9,126 nt of DNA from Bacteroidales bacterium (GTDB lineage Bacteria > Bacteroidota > Bacteroidia > Bacteroidales > UBA3663), in the NCBI GenBank assembly GCA_030526445.1, contig JAUNCV010000017.1:5565-14690 (forward strand). Reading direction: 5' to 3'. Both the position numbers and the translations under genes were made by a program. This document shows positions 1 to 5,989 of this stretch, piece by piece; the first letter of the stretch is position 1; every line of letters begins with the position of its first letter. The notes under the pieces are model-generated. The model was not told the origin of the DNA, searched no databases, and was given only the letters and a program-made list of their open reading frames with translations.

Positions 1-806
1 CAATGAAAATGTTGCAACCGACTCACCACAGGCAGCAGCATAAGGCTACAAGCCATAATCCAAAATGGCATTTCAAGCAATGTACTGCCTGCCTCCGGGT
101 TCTGAAGCCGATGCCAGCCATACCACAACAAAGGTTCGCGCCAATGCACCGTAGAAGAATGCGCAAAAATACCAACTAATAACAGAACTGACATTAATAA
201 GGCTACAACACTTAACACCCAAACTTTCAGCGGTCTCTTCAAAGATGGCAATAACAATATCAGCAATGCCACAACCGTTCCATACCATCCCAAAAGTGGC
301 ATAAACAAAAGCAGATAAAGACCGGGGATTGCCCATGCCATCTTGTTAGAAACTTCTGAAAACTTTGTAGAAGTCCAAACAAGAAAAGCTGTGCAGAACA
401 TGCCAAATGTGGGTCCCATCCAATAGCTTGGAGCTTTCAAACAAAAAAGCCAATAGCCTAAATCTGTGATTGAAGCCAACAAAGACAACACCGCTATCAT
501 AGGCCACAACAGCCAATAACCCTTGAGGCCAAACGCAAAATTAAAAAACAATGCGCTCATACCCCACAACATCACATAGACAGAAGCTCCTAATATTGGA
601 TAATGGCATAACTGTGTGAGCCATTCTCCCACCCATTCACGCACACCACCCGGGTGATAAAATGAAGCATCGCAAGGAGAAAAGTTATGTATAGCATACA
701 ACAATTCACCTTGCTGCACATAAAGAACAAGCCATGCATAGATCAGCACCCCCACAATGCCAATCCATGCATAACCGTTTTTATTTATTCTATTACCAAA
801 TATCAT
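1..806 (-). CDS. Polytopic inner-membrane protein, probable DUF6057 family (3' end outside window)
   Basis: The frame stays open from ATG at 806 to the left edge, giving 268 residues with no stop, so the C-terminus is missing. I see seven or eight hydrophobic stretches, roughly residues 12-30, 72-92, 98-115, 130-145, 158-170, 172-188, 194-215 and 246-262. Between the first two lies a short soluble loop with the motif HPGGVREWVGEWLTQ. That loop, the helix layout and the Trp/Tyr-rich character resemble Bacteroidales proteins annotated DUF6057, whose function is unknown; this assignment is from memory and tentative. The start is fixed: the TAA stop of the upstream M28 peptidase lies immediately before the ATG and in the same frame. 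The abutting arrangement implies co-transcription and probably translational coupling with the peptidase. No catalytic or transport motif is visible in the part present. Confidence 0.8.
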   Translation of the reverse strand, partial: MIFGNRINKNGYAWIGIVGVLIYAWLVLYVQQGELLYAIHNFSPCDASFYHPGGVREWVGEWLTQLCHYPILGASVYVMLWGMSALFFNFAFGLKGYWLLWPMIAVLSLLASITDLGYWLFCLKAPSYWMGPTFGMFCTAFLVWTSTKFSEVSNKMAWAIPGLYLLLFMPLLGWYGTVVALLILLLPSLKRPLKVWVLSVVALLMSVLLLVGIFAHSSTVHWREPLLWYGWHRLQNPEAGSTLLEMPFWIMACSLMLLPVVSRLQHFH

Positions 807-2360
807 TTATTTTTCATAAACGCCCTCGCGAGGAAGAGCCTTTTTCAGCGTTGCCATGCCTACACTCATGATAGCAGTAGCTGTGGCCGCCTGCTCCATA
901 TAGTCTTGGTATGATTTGTTAAGAATGTCATTTTCTGTGTGCCAAATTTCGCCATAATCAAAACCATAACCTTTGTAATCTTGATTTTTCATACCAACAC
1001 AAGGCACACCTTTCATACCAAAAATTGATGCATCAGTACCACCAGGAGCAGTTACTTTCTTGCGAGGTTCTGACTTCTCAACTATAAATTCAAAATCCCA
1101 AAGATTCTTCATAGGCTCAGCAATCTTCTGCACATCTTCGAGCCAAGCCTCTGGCACTGAGATTCCAGTGCAAGCCGTTGGTCCACCATCACGATTGAAA
1201 AGATTAACAATTTTTCCAATCTCCTTCTCATGACGCTTCACATAAGCCTCAGCGCCCCAAAGTCCAAACTCCTCTCCTGCAAAAGCCACAAACTTGATTG
1301 TACGCTTTGGTTTCACACCACTTTTAGCAATCATATGTGCCGCACCCAAAACAACACCAATACCGGTTCCACAATCTACTGCACCCGTACCCGTATCGAA
1401 GGCATCCAAATGACCCGAGATGATGATAGTCTCCTCTGGATGTTCTGTTCCAGGAATAGTAGCTACCACATTGTGCCACTTGATTGGACCTGGGCGAAAA
1501 TGGTTTCGAATATCAAATTCAAGCCAAATATCTTGCTTACCCTTCACTGCCGCTTCAATCTTTTCAAACTGACGATAGTCAAGCTTTATGTCGCAGTGAT
1601 CAGGCAAGGAATCAAAGGTAGTTTTTCGTTCATTGATCATAGGTCGATCATAAAGAGAACGAATTGGAAGTTCTGAGCGCTGAATAAAACCAAGAGCACC
1701 AGCATCAATCAAAGCCTGAGCATAAAGACCAGGATGAGTTTTGAGTTCTTTTAATTCGCCTCTCTCAGGACGCTTTCCTTCAGTTCGTGCTTTATCCATA
1801 ATCTTCTGATTCTCTTCGGCAATTGCTTTATTCTCAGCCTTGATTGCCTCTCTAATTGAATCTTCTTTATGCGAAAAAACAACAGGCCAACCCGAGTTGG
1901 TGCCGCCAATCAGCACCCATGCTCCCTTTACCTTACTCTTGATAGCCTCCAATTCTCGTTCACTTTGTGGCTCTATCACAACATGTCCACGAACGCGACC
2001 AGCTGTGCCCGATGTATAGGAAGGTGTCGCAAAATGCAATTCTTCATTCACAGCTCCCATAGCTTTACCGAACCATGGACCTCTATCAAAACCAACAGGC
2101 AATTCGCCACCCTCCTCAAGATGAGCTTCAATACCCATTTTCTTAAATTCATTGAGCATCCACTGTGCTGCTGATTCATAGGATGCACTACCCAATACAC
2201 GGCCGCCAAAACGTCCTGTAAGAGTCTGCAGATAGTTCCATGTAGGATTTTCAGATGTTCCCATCAATGCTATGCGACGTTCTGCTTTCAAATCCTGAGC
2301 CGAAACTCCCCAAAAGCAAGAACACATCAAAGCTGAAGCTAAAAAGACCTTTAAATTCAT
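807..2360 (-). CDS. Secreted M28-family zinc peptidase (aminopeptidase type)
   Basis: This 517-residue exported metallopeptidase probably trims amino acids from peptides in the periplasm or outside the cell. An N-terminal signal peptide (MNLKVFLASA..., hydrophobic to about residue 18) ends at a likely signal peptidase I site after VSA, residues 19-21. Residues about 115-230 form a protease-associated-like insertion, including a highly charged helical segment at 165-205. The M28 catalytic domain spans about 295-505. Expected ligands for two zinc ions are visible: H317 in SGHLD, D329 in AVDCGTG, E364, D391 in NRDGG and H474 in EIWHTEND. E363 in AGEEFGLWG is the expected general base. The residue after bridging D329 is Cys, where other family members I recall have Asp, Asn or Gly. 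A Bacteroidetes-type promoter precedes it, and the membrane protein gene follows at once. The family is clear; the substrate cannot be read from the sequence. Confidence 0.95.
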   Translation of the reverse strand: MNLKVFLASALMCSCFWGVSAQDLKAERRIALMGTSENPTWNYLQTLTGRFGGRVLGSASYESAAQWMLNEFKKMGIEAHLEEGGELPVGFDRGPWFGKAMGAVNEELHFATPSYTSGTAGRVRGHVVIEPQSERELEAIKSKVKGAWVLIGGTNSGWPVVFSHKEDSIREAIKAENKAIAEENQKIMDKARTEGKRPERGELKELKTHPGLYAQALIDAGALGFIQRSELPIRSLYDRPMINERKTTFDSLPDHCDIKLDYRQFEKIEAAVKGKQDIWLEFDIRNHFRPGPIKWHNVVATIPGTEHPEETIIISGHLDAFDTGTGAVDCGTGIGVVLGAAHMIAKSGVKPKRTIKFVAFAGEEFGLWGAEAYVKRHEKEIGKIVNLFNRDGGPTACTGISVPEAWLEDVQKIAEPMKNLWDFEFIVEKSEPRKKVTAPGGTDASIFGMKGVPCVGMKNQDYKGYGFDYGEIWHTENDILNKSYQDYMEQAATATAIMSVGMATLKKALPREGVYEK

Positions 2361-2393
2361 TTTCTTTACGATTTATGTTATTTAATTAACACG

Positions 2394-2401
2394 CAAAAAT
2401 A
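2394..2401 (-). promoter_or_regulatory. Candidate Bacteroidetes -7 element for the M28 peptidase gene
   Basis: The minus strand reads TATTTTTG, a full match to the TAnnTTTG -7 consensus of the Bacteroidetes primary sigma factor. It lies 33 bases upstream of the M28 start codon. A good TTTG -33 box at the usual 19-21 base spacing is not present; the nearest is TTGG about 22 bases upstream. An imperfect inverted repeat (CGCAAAAAT at 2392-2400 and ATTTTTTCG at 2405-2413) overlaps it, which could be chance in AT-rich DNA. Confidence 0.5.
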
Positions 2402-2474
2402 ATCATTTTTTCGCAAATCTGTACCAATCATGCATAATTATACTCTTTTTTTTCGTTTTTTGCTAAACAAATCA

Positions 2475-2482
2475 TATCTTTG
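2475..2482 (+). promoter_or_regulatory. Candidate Bacteroidetes -7 element for the eIF1-like/FTHF ligase/YitT operon
   Basis: The plus strand reads TATCTTTG, a full match to TAnnTTTG, ending 19 bases before the ATG at 2502. The -33 position at a 20-base spacer (2451-2454) is TTTC, one base off TTTG. The implied leader is very short, about 15 bases, AT-rich and without a Shine-Dalgarno sequence, which is common in this phylum. It is divergent from the M28 promoter. Confidence 0.55.
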
Positions 2483-2501
2483 TGCCAAAAAACATAGTAA
2501 T

Positions 2502-2921
2502 ATGACTGATTGGAAAAGCGCTTTGGCTGGTTTGGGCTCTTCTCCCGACACCTCCAATGAGAGCGAAAACAAAAAAGCTGAGAAGAAAGAAGTTGCTCGT
2601 AAAAAACGAGCTGGTGTCGTATATTCAACCAATAGTGACTTTGTATATGACGACGATCAAGCTGATGAGTGCTCCACCTTGCCACCCCATCAGCAAAACC
2701 TACATTTACAAATGGAGCGAGCCGGACGTGGCGACAAGACCGTAACGCTGGTCAAAGGCTTTGTGGGAAATTCTGATGACCTCGCATCTCTATGCAAACT
2801 ACTAAAGCAAAAATGTGGTGTTGGTGGTAGCGTAAAGGATGGTGAAATCATCATGCAAGGAGATTTGCGCACCAAAATTGCCGAAGTTTTACGCAAAGAA
2901 AACTATAAGGTAAAAGGATAA
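2502..2921 (+). CDS. eIF1/SUI1-like translation factor (YciH type)
   Basis: This 139-residue protein carries a C-terminal SUI1/eIF1 domain at about residues 70-139. It includes the characteristic run KCGVGGSVKDGEIIMQGD (104-121), a near match to the KKKCGCGGAVKDG segment of E. coli YciH. Bacterial YciH-like proteins bind the 30S subunit and are thought to influence initiation fidelity and translation under stress. The N-terminal 60 residues are low in complexity, Lys/Glu/Ser-rich (about 18-37) and probably disordered. They make the protein about 30 residues longer than the E. coli one. I chose the ATG at 2502 because the earlier in-frame ATG at 2430 would place the promoter candidate inside the gene and adds a Phe-rich leader unrelated to the family. 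It is the first gene of a packed three-gene operon, one base before the next start. Confidence 0.9.
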   Translation: MTDWKSALAGLGSSPDTSNESENKKAEKKEVARKKRAGVVYSTNSDFVYDDDQADECSTLPPHQQNLHLQMERAGRGDKTVTLVKGFVGNSDDLASLCKLLKQKCGVGGSVKDGEIIMQGDLRTKIAEVLRKENYKVKG

Positions 2922-2922
2922 A

Positions 2923-3453
2923 ATGAACAAACTAGAGCTTCGAAAACACATTCGCGCCCAATTTCTTGCCAACACATCTGAGCGACATGCAGCTTGGAGC
3001 CAATTGTTGTGCCAGAAACTTATCCATCTTGAAACGATACAAAAGGCTCAAGTTATTGCTGCTTTTTGGCCAATGCCCGATGAGGTCGATATACGTCCAG
3101 TACTTCATCATCTTTCTAGCCGAGGGAAAAAAATCCTGTTGCCTAAAGTGGTGAATGATGTAGAAATGACTTGGCACAAATTTGAAGGCGAAGAAACTAT
3201 GCTGCCAGACAGTTTCGGCATTCTTACACCGACAGGTGCCGATTTTGCAGATTACGGCAAAATAGATGTTGTATTGGTTCCAGGACGAGCCTTCGATGCC
3301 CAATGCCATCGCATGGGACGAGGCAAAGGATATTATGACCGTTTTCTTTCACTCACTCCGGCGTTTCGCATTGGCATTGGTTTTCCTTATCAATTGGTCG
3401 ATGAAGTTCCTATTGATCCACATGATTTACCCATGAATATGATTGTCCTATGA
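2923..3453 (+). CDS. 5-formyltetrahydrofolate cyclo-ligase
   Basis: This 176-residue cytoplasmic enzyme converts 5-formyl-THF to 5,10-methenyl-THF using ATP, returning a folate side product to one-carbon metabolism (5-FCL/YgfA family). The length fits the family. Visible hallmarks are an N-terminal Lys/Arg-rich helix (KLELRKHIRAQF), FWPMPDEVDIRP at 48-59 (substrate region), ILLPKV at 71-76, and the signature RMGRGKGYYDRFL at 130-142, the ATP/phosphate-binding loop. GIGFPYQLVDEVP follows at 151-163. The usual GI.EP motif appears as GILTP (99-103), a mild variant. The start ATG lies one base after the stop of the eIF1-like gene, with an AAAAGG purine run about 6 bases upstream. The stop overlaps the next start by ATGA, so translational coupling is likely. 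Confidence 0.95.
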   Translation: MNKLELRKHIRAQFLANTSERHAAWSQLLCQKLIHLETIQKAQVIAAFWPMPDEVDIRPVLHHLSSRGKKILLPKVVNDVEMTWHKFEGEETMLPDSFGILTPTGADFADYGKIDVVLVPGRAFDAQCHRMGRGKGYYDRFLSLTPAFRIGIGFPYQLVDEVPIDPHDLPMNMIVL

Positions 3454-4412
3454 AACAGTACTTAAGCAAACGCGAACTCAAGTCATGGGCTGGCGTAATT
3501 CTCGGCACTATCATTATGTGTGCGGGATATGTCTTTTTCATAAACCCCTATAACATTGTACCAGGAGGAGTTTACGGCGCTAGCATCGTACTTCACAACT
3601 TGTTTCCCAACATTCAGGTTGGCACATTTGGATATTTCTTTGATATTCCATTGCTCCTTCTTTCTGTGTGGCTTTTAGGTGCCAAGCTTGGAATCAAAAC
3701 CCTTGTAGCCGCCTTGAGCACGCCTGTTATCATGAATTTCATCTCATGGTTGGTTTATCCAAATGAGGAGGCGCTCATGAGCCTTGATCCATCTCTCATA
3801 TGCGGCGGTCGCTTCGACATGAGCAACCACCTCATGCTTTCGGTTGCAGTGGGTTCTCTGGTCATTGGTGTAGGTTGTGGACTCATTGTTCGTAGCGGCG
3901 CTACATCGGGTGGAACTGACATTGTAGGCATGCTCTTGCAAAAATACGCGCATATTCGTTTCTCTCAAGGCATTATGATGGCCGATGGCTGCGTCGTACT
4001 TTTTGGTCTCATTGTTCTTAGTTTTATGAGCGAAGACGGCAATGGTCTCATTCTCTCGCTCTATTCGCTTATTGCCATCTACCTCATCTCACGCTCCATC
4101 TCATTTACTCTCAACGGACGTAACGATAGCAAGATGGTATTTGTCATCAGCAATGCCGACCTAACTACACTACACAATTATATACTAAAAGACCTCGACC
4201 GCACAGCTACCCTTGTCAAAAGTTCGGGTCTCTATACGGGCGAGGACAAAGAAATGCTTTGCATTGTTGTGAGCTACAAAGAGGTAATGCGACTCAAACA
4301 AGTAGTCAAACAAGCAGACCCACAAGCTTTTGTCATCGTGACCGATGCCTATGACACTTATGGTGATGGCTGGAAATCATTGCCCGATCTCAACGAGCTT
4401 GTGCCAGAGTAA
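3450..4412 (+). CDS. YitT family membrane protein (YitT_membrane + DUF2179)
   Basis: This 320-residue protein has the two-part YitT architecture. The N-terminal half has about five to six membrane helices (roughly 13-32, 60-78, 82-104, 128-148, 176-193, 198-217), with the family motifs INPYNIVPGGVYGASIV (31-47) and RSGATSGGTDIVG (148-160). The C-terminal soluble DUF2179 domain (about 225-308) shows GLYTGEDKEMLCIVV (260-274) and DPQAFVIVTDA (290-300). Many bacteria carry several paralogues and the transported substrate is not established, so I give no function beyond a likely membrane transporter or ligand-binding protein. The usual Gly-rich start of DUF2179 (GRGVT type) reads DRTATLVKSSG (250-260), a normal-looking variant. 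The gene overlaps the upstream ligase by four bases, and its last 23 bases overlap the end of the convergent MATE gene. Confidence 0.93.
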   Translation: MKQYLSKRELKSWAGVILGTIIMCAGYVFFINPYNIVPGGVYGASIVLHNLFPNIQVGTFGYFFDIPLLLLSVWLLGAKLGIKTLVAALSTPVIMNFISWLVYPNEEALMSLDPSLICGGRFDMSNHLMLSVAVGSLVIGVGCGLIVRSGATSGGTDIVGMLLQKYAHIRFSQGIMMADGCVVLFGLIVLSFMSEDGNGLILSLYSLIAIYLISRSISFTLNGRNDSKMVFVISNADLTTLHNYILKDLDRTATLVKSSGLYTGEDKEMLCIVVSYKEVMRLKQVVKQADPQAFVIVTDAYDTYGDGWKSLPDLNELVPE

Positions 4413-5826
4413 GGGCCGACATTCTATTCAGTTTTCGTACCTGATAGATGAGCAAACTTACAGCCAAAATGGTTGAGAGAGCATCACTAATGGCAAATGA
4501 CCACCAAATGCCATAGACACCATTTTCGCCATTAGCAACAAAGACTTTCGGTAAGAATACAAGCAATGGAACAAGGAAGAGCATCTGACGTGTTGTTGAA
4601 AGGAAGATGCTCTTCTTTGCTTTTCTTATACTCTGAAAGAATGAATTAGTGATCATCTGTCCACCAACAAATGGGAAGACACACATCACAATTCTCAAGG
4701 CAGGAACACAAAGTTCCATCATGTGTGGGTCGTTGGTAAAGCATGCAGCCAGCTGAGCAGGGAAGAGCATCACAATGATAAAGAAAAAGGTCATCACAGC
4801 GGTAGCACAAGCATACGCATACTTAAGCACGCCCGTAACACGATGAAACAATCGTGCTCCCATATTAAAGCCAACTATTGGCTGCATACCCTGAGAGAAA
4901 CCCATTACCAACATGACCGAAAGCATAGCCATACGATTTACAATGCCATAAACACCCACATATGAATCACCCTCAGCACCGCCTTGTTCCATAAGGCCAC
5001 GGTTAATGAGAATAACGACAATACACGAACATGTCTGGAAGAAGAAAGGGCTCAAACCAATAGAGAGAATCTCTTTGATGATATCCATTCGGAGAATGAG
5101 TGCCGAACGCGAGAAGTGCACATAGTTCTTCTTATCCATAAAGAAACGTGCATTATGCACCCACGCACAGCATTGGCCCAGAATGGTTGCCAAAGCAGCA
5201 CCACGCATACCCCATCCAAAACCAAAGATGAAGAGCGCATCGAGCACAATATTTGCCACAACTGCTATGAGCTGGCCTTGCATCGCTCGCTTTGGGTTGC
5301 CGGTCGAACGCAATTGGTCGTTCATACCCAAAAATGTATGAGTTATAACGTTACCAGCAAGAATTATCTGCATATAGTCGCGAGCATAAGGCAAAGTAAC
5401 ATCGCTCGCTCCAAACAATCGAAGAATAGGATCCAAGAAAATAAGACCAAAGAAAGTAAGCAACAAGCCAATAGTAACATCAAGGCGCATAACGTTGCCA
5501 AAAATCATGATTGCCTTATGTTGGTTACCTTCGCCCATAGCGACCGACACCTGTGCGCCACCACCTACGCCCACCATAGCGCCAAAGGCTGCACTGATGT
5601 TCATGAGCGGGAAGGTGATAGCTAAGCCTGCAATGGCCATAGGGTCAACACCACGACCAATGAAAATGCTATCACAAATGTTATAAATGGAACTAGCAGC
5701 CATACCTATGATACTGGGAGTTGCAAACTGCCACAGCAATTTGCTTACCGGACGTGTGGCCAACTGCTTGCTCTTTTCGTCATTATATCGTAGAGCAGTT
5801 TCTGCATTAAGTTGTTCTTCTGTCAT
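4390..5826 (-). CDS. MATE family efflux transporter
   Basis: This 478-residue polytopic inner-membrane protein is of the usual 12-helix length for multidrug and toxic compound extrusion pumps, which expel cationic drugs or metabolites using a Na+ or H+ gradient. The two MATE repeats are visible. The first begins around LLWQFATPSIIGM (30-42) with IYNICDSIFIGRGVD (47-61) and includes RSTGNPKRAM (173-182). The second begins around KEILSIGLSPFF (251-262) and includes MGFSQGMQPIVGFNMGAR (308-325). The charged N-terminus (about 25 residues) is cytoplasmic. The pattern resembles MepA/DinF-like COG0534 members common in Bacteroidales, and substrate cannot be predicted. The start ATG at 5826 has no Shine-Dalgarno sequence. 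Upstream lies a striking hairpin and promoter candidate. The last 23 bases overlap the convergent YitT gene. It lies downstream of glmS on the same strand, and read-through from glmS is possible. Confidence 0.95.
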   Translation of the reverse strand: MTEEQLNAETALRYNDEKSKQLATRPVSKLLWQFATPSIIGMAASSIYNICDSIFIGRGVDPMAIAGLAITFPLMNISAAFGAMVGVGGGAQVSVAMGEGNQHKAIMIFGNVMRLDVTIGLLLTFFGLIFLDPILRLFGASDVTLPYARDYMQIILAGNVITHTFLGMNDQLRSTGNPKRAMQGQLIAVVANIVLDALFIFGFGWGMRGAALATILGQCCAWVHNARFFMDKKNYVHFSRSALILRMDIIKEILSIGLSPFFFQTCSCIVVILINRGLMEQGGAEGDSYVGVYGIVNRMAMLSVMLVMGFSQGMQPIVGFNMGARLFHRVTGVLKYAYACATAVMTFFFIIVMLFPAQLAACFTNDPHMMELCVPALRIVMCVFPFVGGQMITNSFFQSIRKAKKSIFLSTTRQMLFLVPLLVFLPKVFVANGENGVYGIWWSFAISDALSTILAVSLLIYQVRKLNRMSALTLAQAR

Positions 5827-5851
5827 AAAAATAGTGAATTATAAACAATTT

Positions 5852-5902
5852 GGGGCTGCAAAATTGATGCTTTATTTTCAATAAAACAAATTTTGCAACC
5901 CC
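5852..5902 (-). promoter_or_regulatory. Long hairpin-forming inverted repeat between glmS and the MATE gene
   Basis: In the minus-strand RNA, GGGGUUGCAAAAUU (5902-5889) pairs over 14 positions with AAUUUUGCAGCCCC (5865-5852). Directly inside, UGUUUUAU pairs over 8 positions with AUAAAGCA. The loop is UGAAA and the only irregularity is a 2-nt UC bulge on the 3' side. That is 22 pairs in 51 nt. The two non-Watson-Crick positions are U-G wobbles on the minus strand but C-A mismatches on the plus strand, which favours a minus-strand RNA structure. It could end glmS transcription (although the following bases AAATTGTTTAT are a poor U-tract), act in the MATE leader, or be a DNA operator. On the plus strand it is followed by TTTTCTTATT, which looks more terminator-like. 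Confidence 0.7.
5859..5890 (-). promoter_or_regulatory. Candidate Bacteroidetes -33/-7 promoter for the MATE gene
   Basis: The minus strand reads TTTG at 5890-5887, then a 20-base spacer, then CAATTTTG at 5866-5859, which matches TAnnTTTG at five of the six fixed positions. The spacing is ideal for Bacteroidetes. Transcription would begin near 5855, giving a leader of roughly 29 bases. Both boxes lie in the arms of the hairpin, so if this promoter is used its own transcript would lack most of the hairpin. Confidence 0.45.
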
Positions 5903-5989
5903 TTTTCTTATTCGAATATGCTTCTTTGCGCCCCAAATAGCAAGTGACTCTATCAAAACAGCCTCACTAACATGGACTTTTTTGAAGCC

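Larger units (their letters stand above)
5848..5938. repeat. Three related copies of a TTTGGGGCTGCAAA-like motif
   Basis: ATTTGGGGCTGCAAA occurs on the plus strand at 5848-5862. The minus strand carries ATTTGGGGCGCAAA at 5938-5925 (one base deleted) and GGGGTTGCAAAA at 5902-5891. The first copy is therefore complementary to both others. This permits two mutually exclusive stems in RNA, or marks multiple binding sites for a regulator in DNA. Confidence 0.55.

Noticed and set aside
73..336. 87-codon minus-strand frame in the left part
   Set aside because: It overlaps the membrane protein gene in another frame on the same strand. The long frame open from 806 to the edge has a coherent multi-helix protein instead.
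2392..2413. Imperfect inverted repeat CGCAAAAAT / ATTTTTTCG over the M28 promoter
   Set aside because: The arms are A/T homopolymer-rich with a mismatch, so chance is a sufficient explanation. It is noted only in the promoter entry.
2430..2501. Longer start for the eIF1-like protein at the in-frame ATG at 2430
   Set aside because: It would add 24 Phe/Leu-rich residues unrelated to the family and place a full-match -7 element inside the gene. The ATG at 2502 fits the family and the promoter position.
4984..5625. 213-codon open frame on the plus strand, opposite the MATE gene
   Set aside because: Its composition (many His, Asn, Thr, Arg, no domain pattern) is that of an antisense shadow of a clear MATE coding sequence.
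5903..5989. Classical intrinsic terminator directly after glmS
   Set aside because: I found no GC-rich stem followed by a U-run in the 87 bases after the glmS stop. The only strong stem lies further on at 5852-5902.
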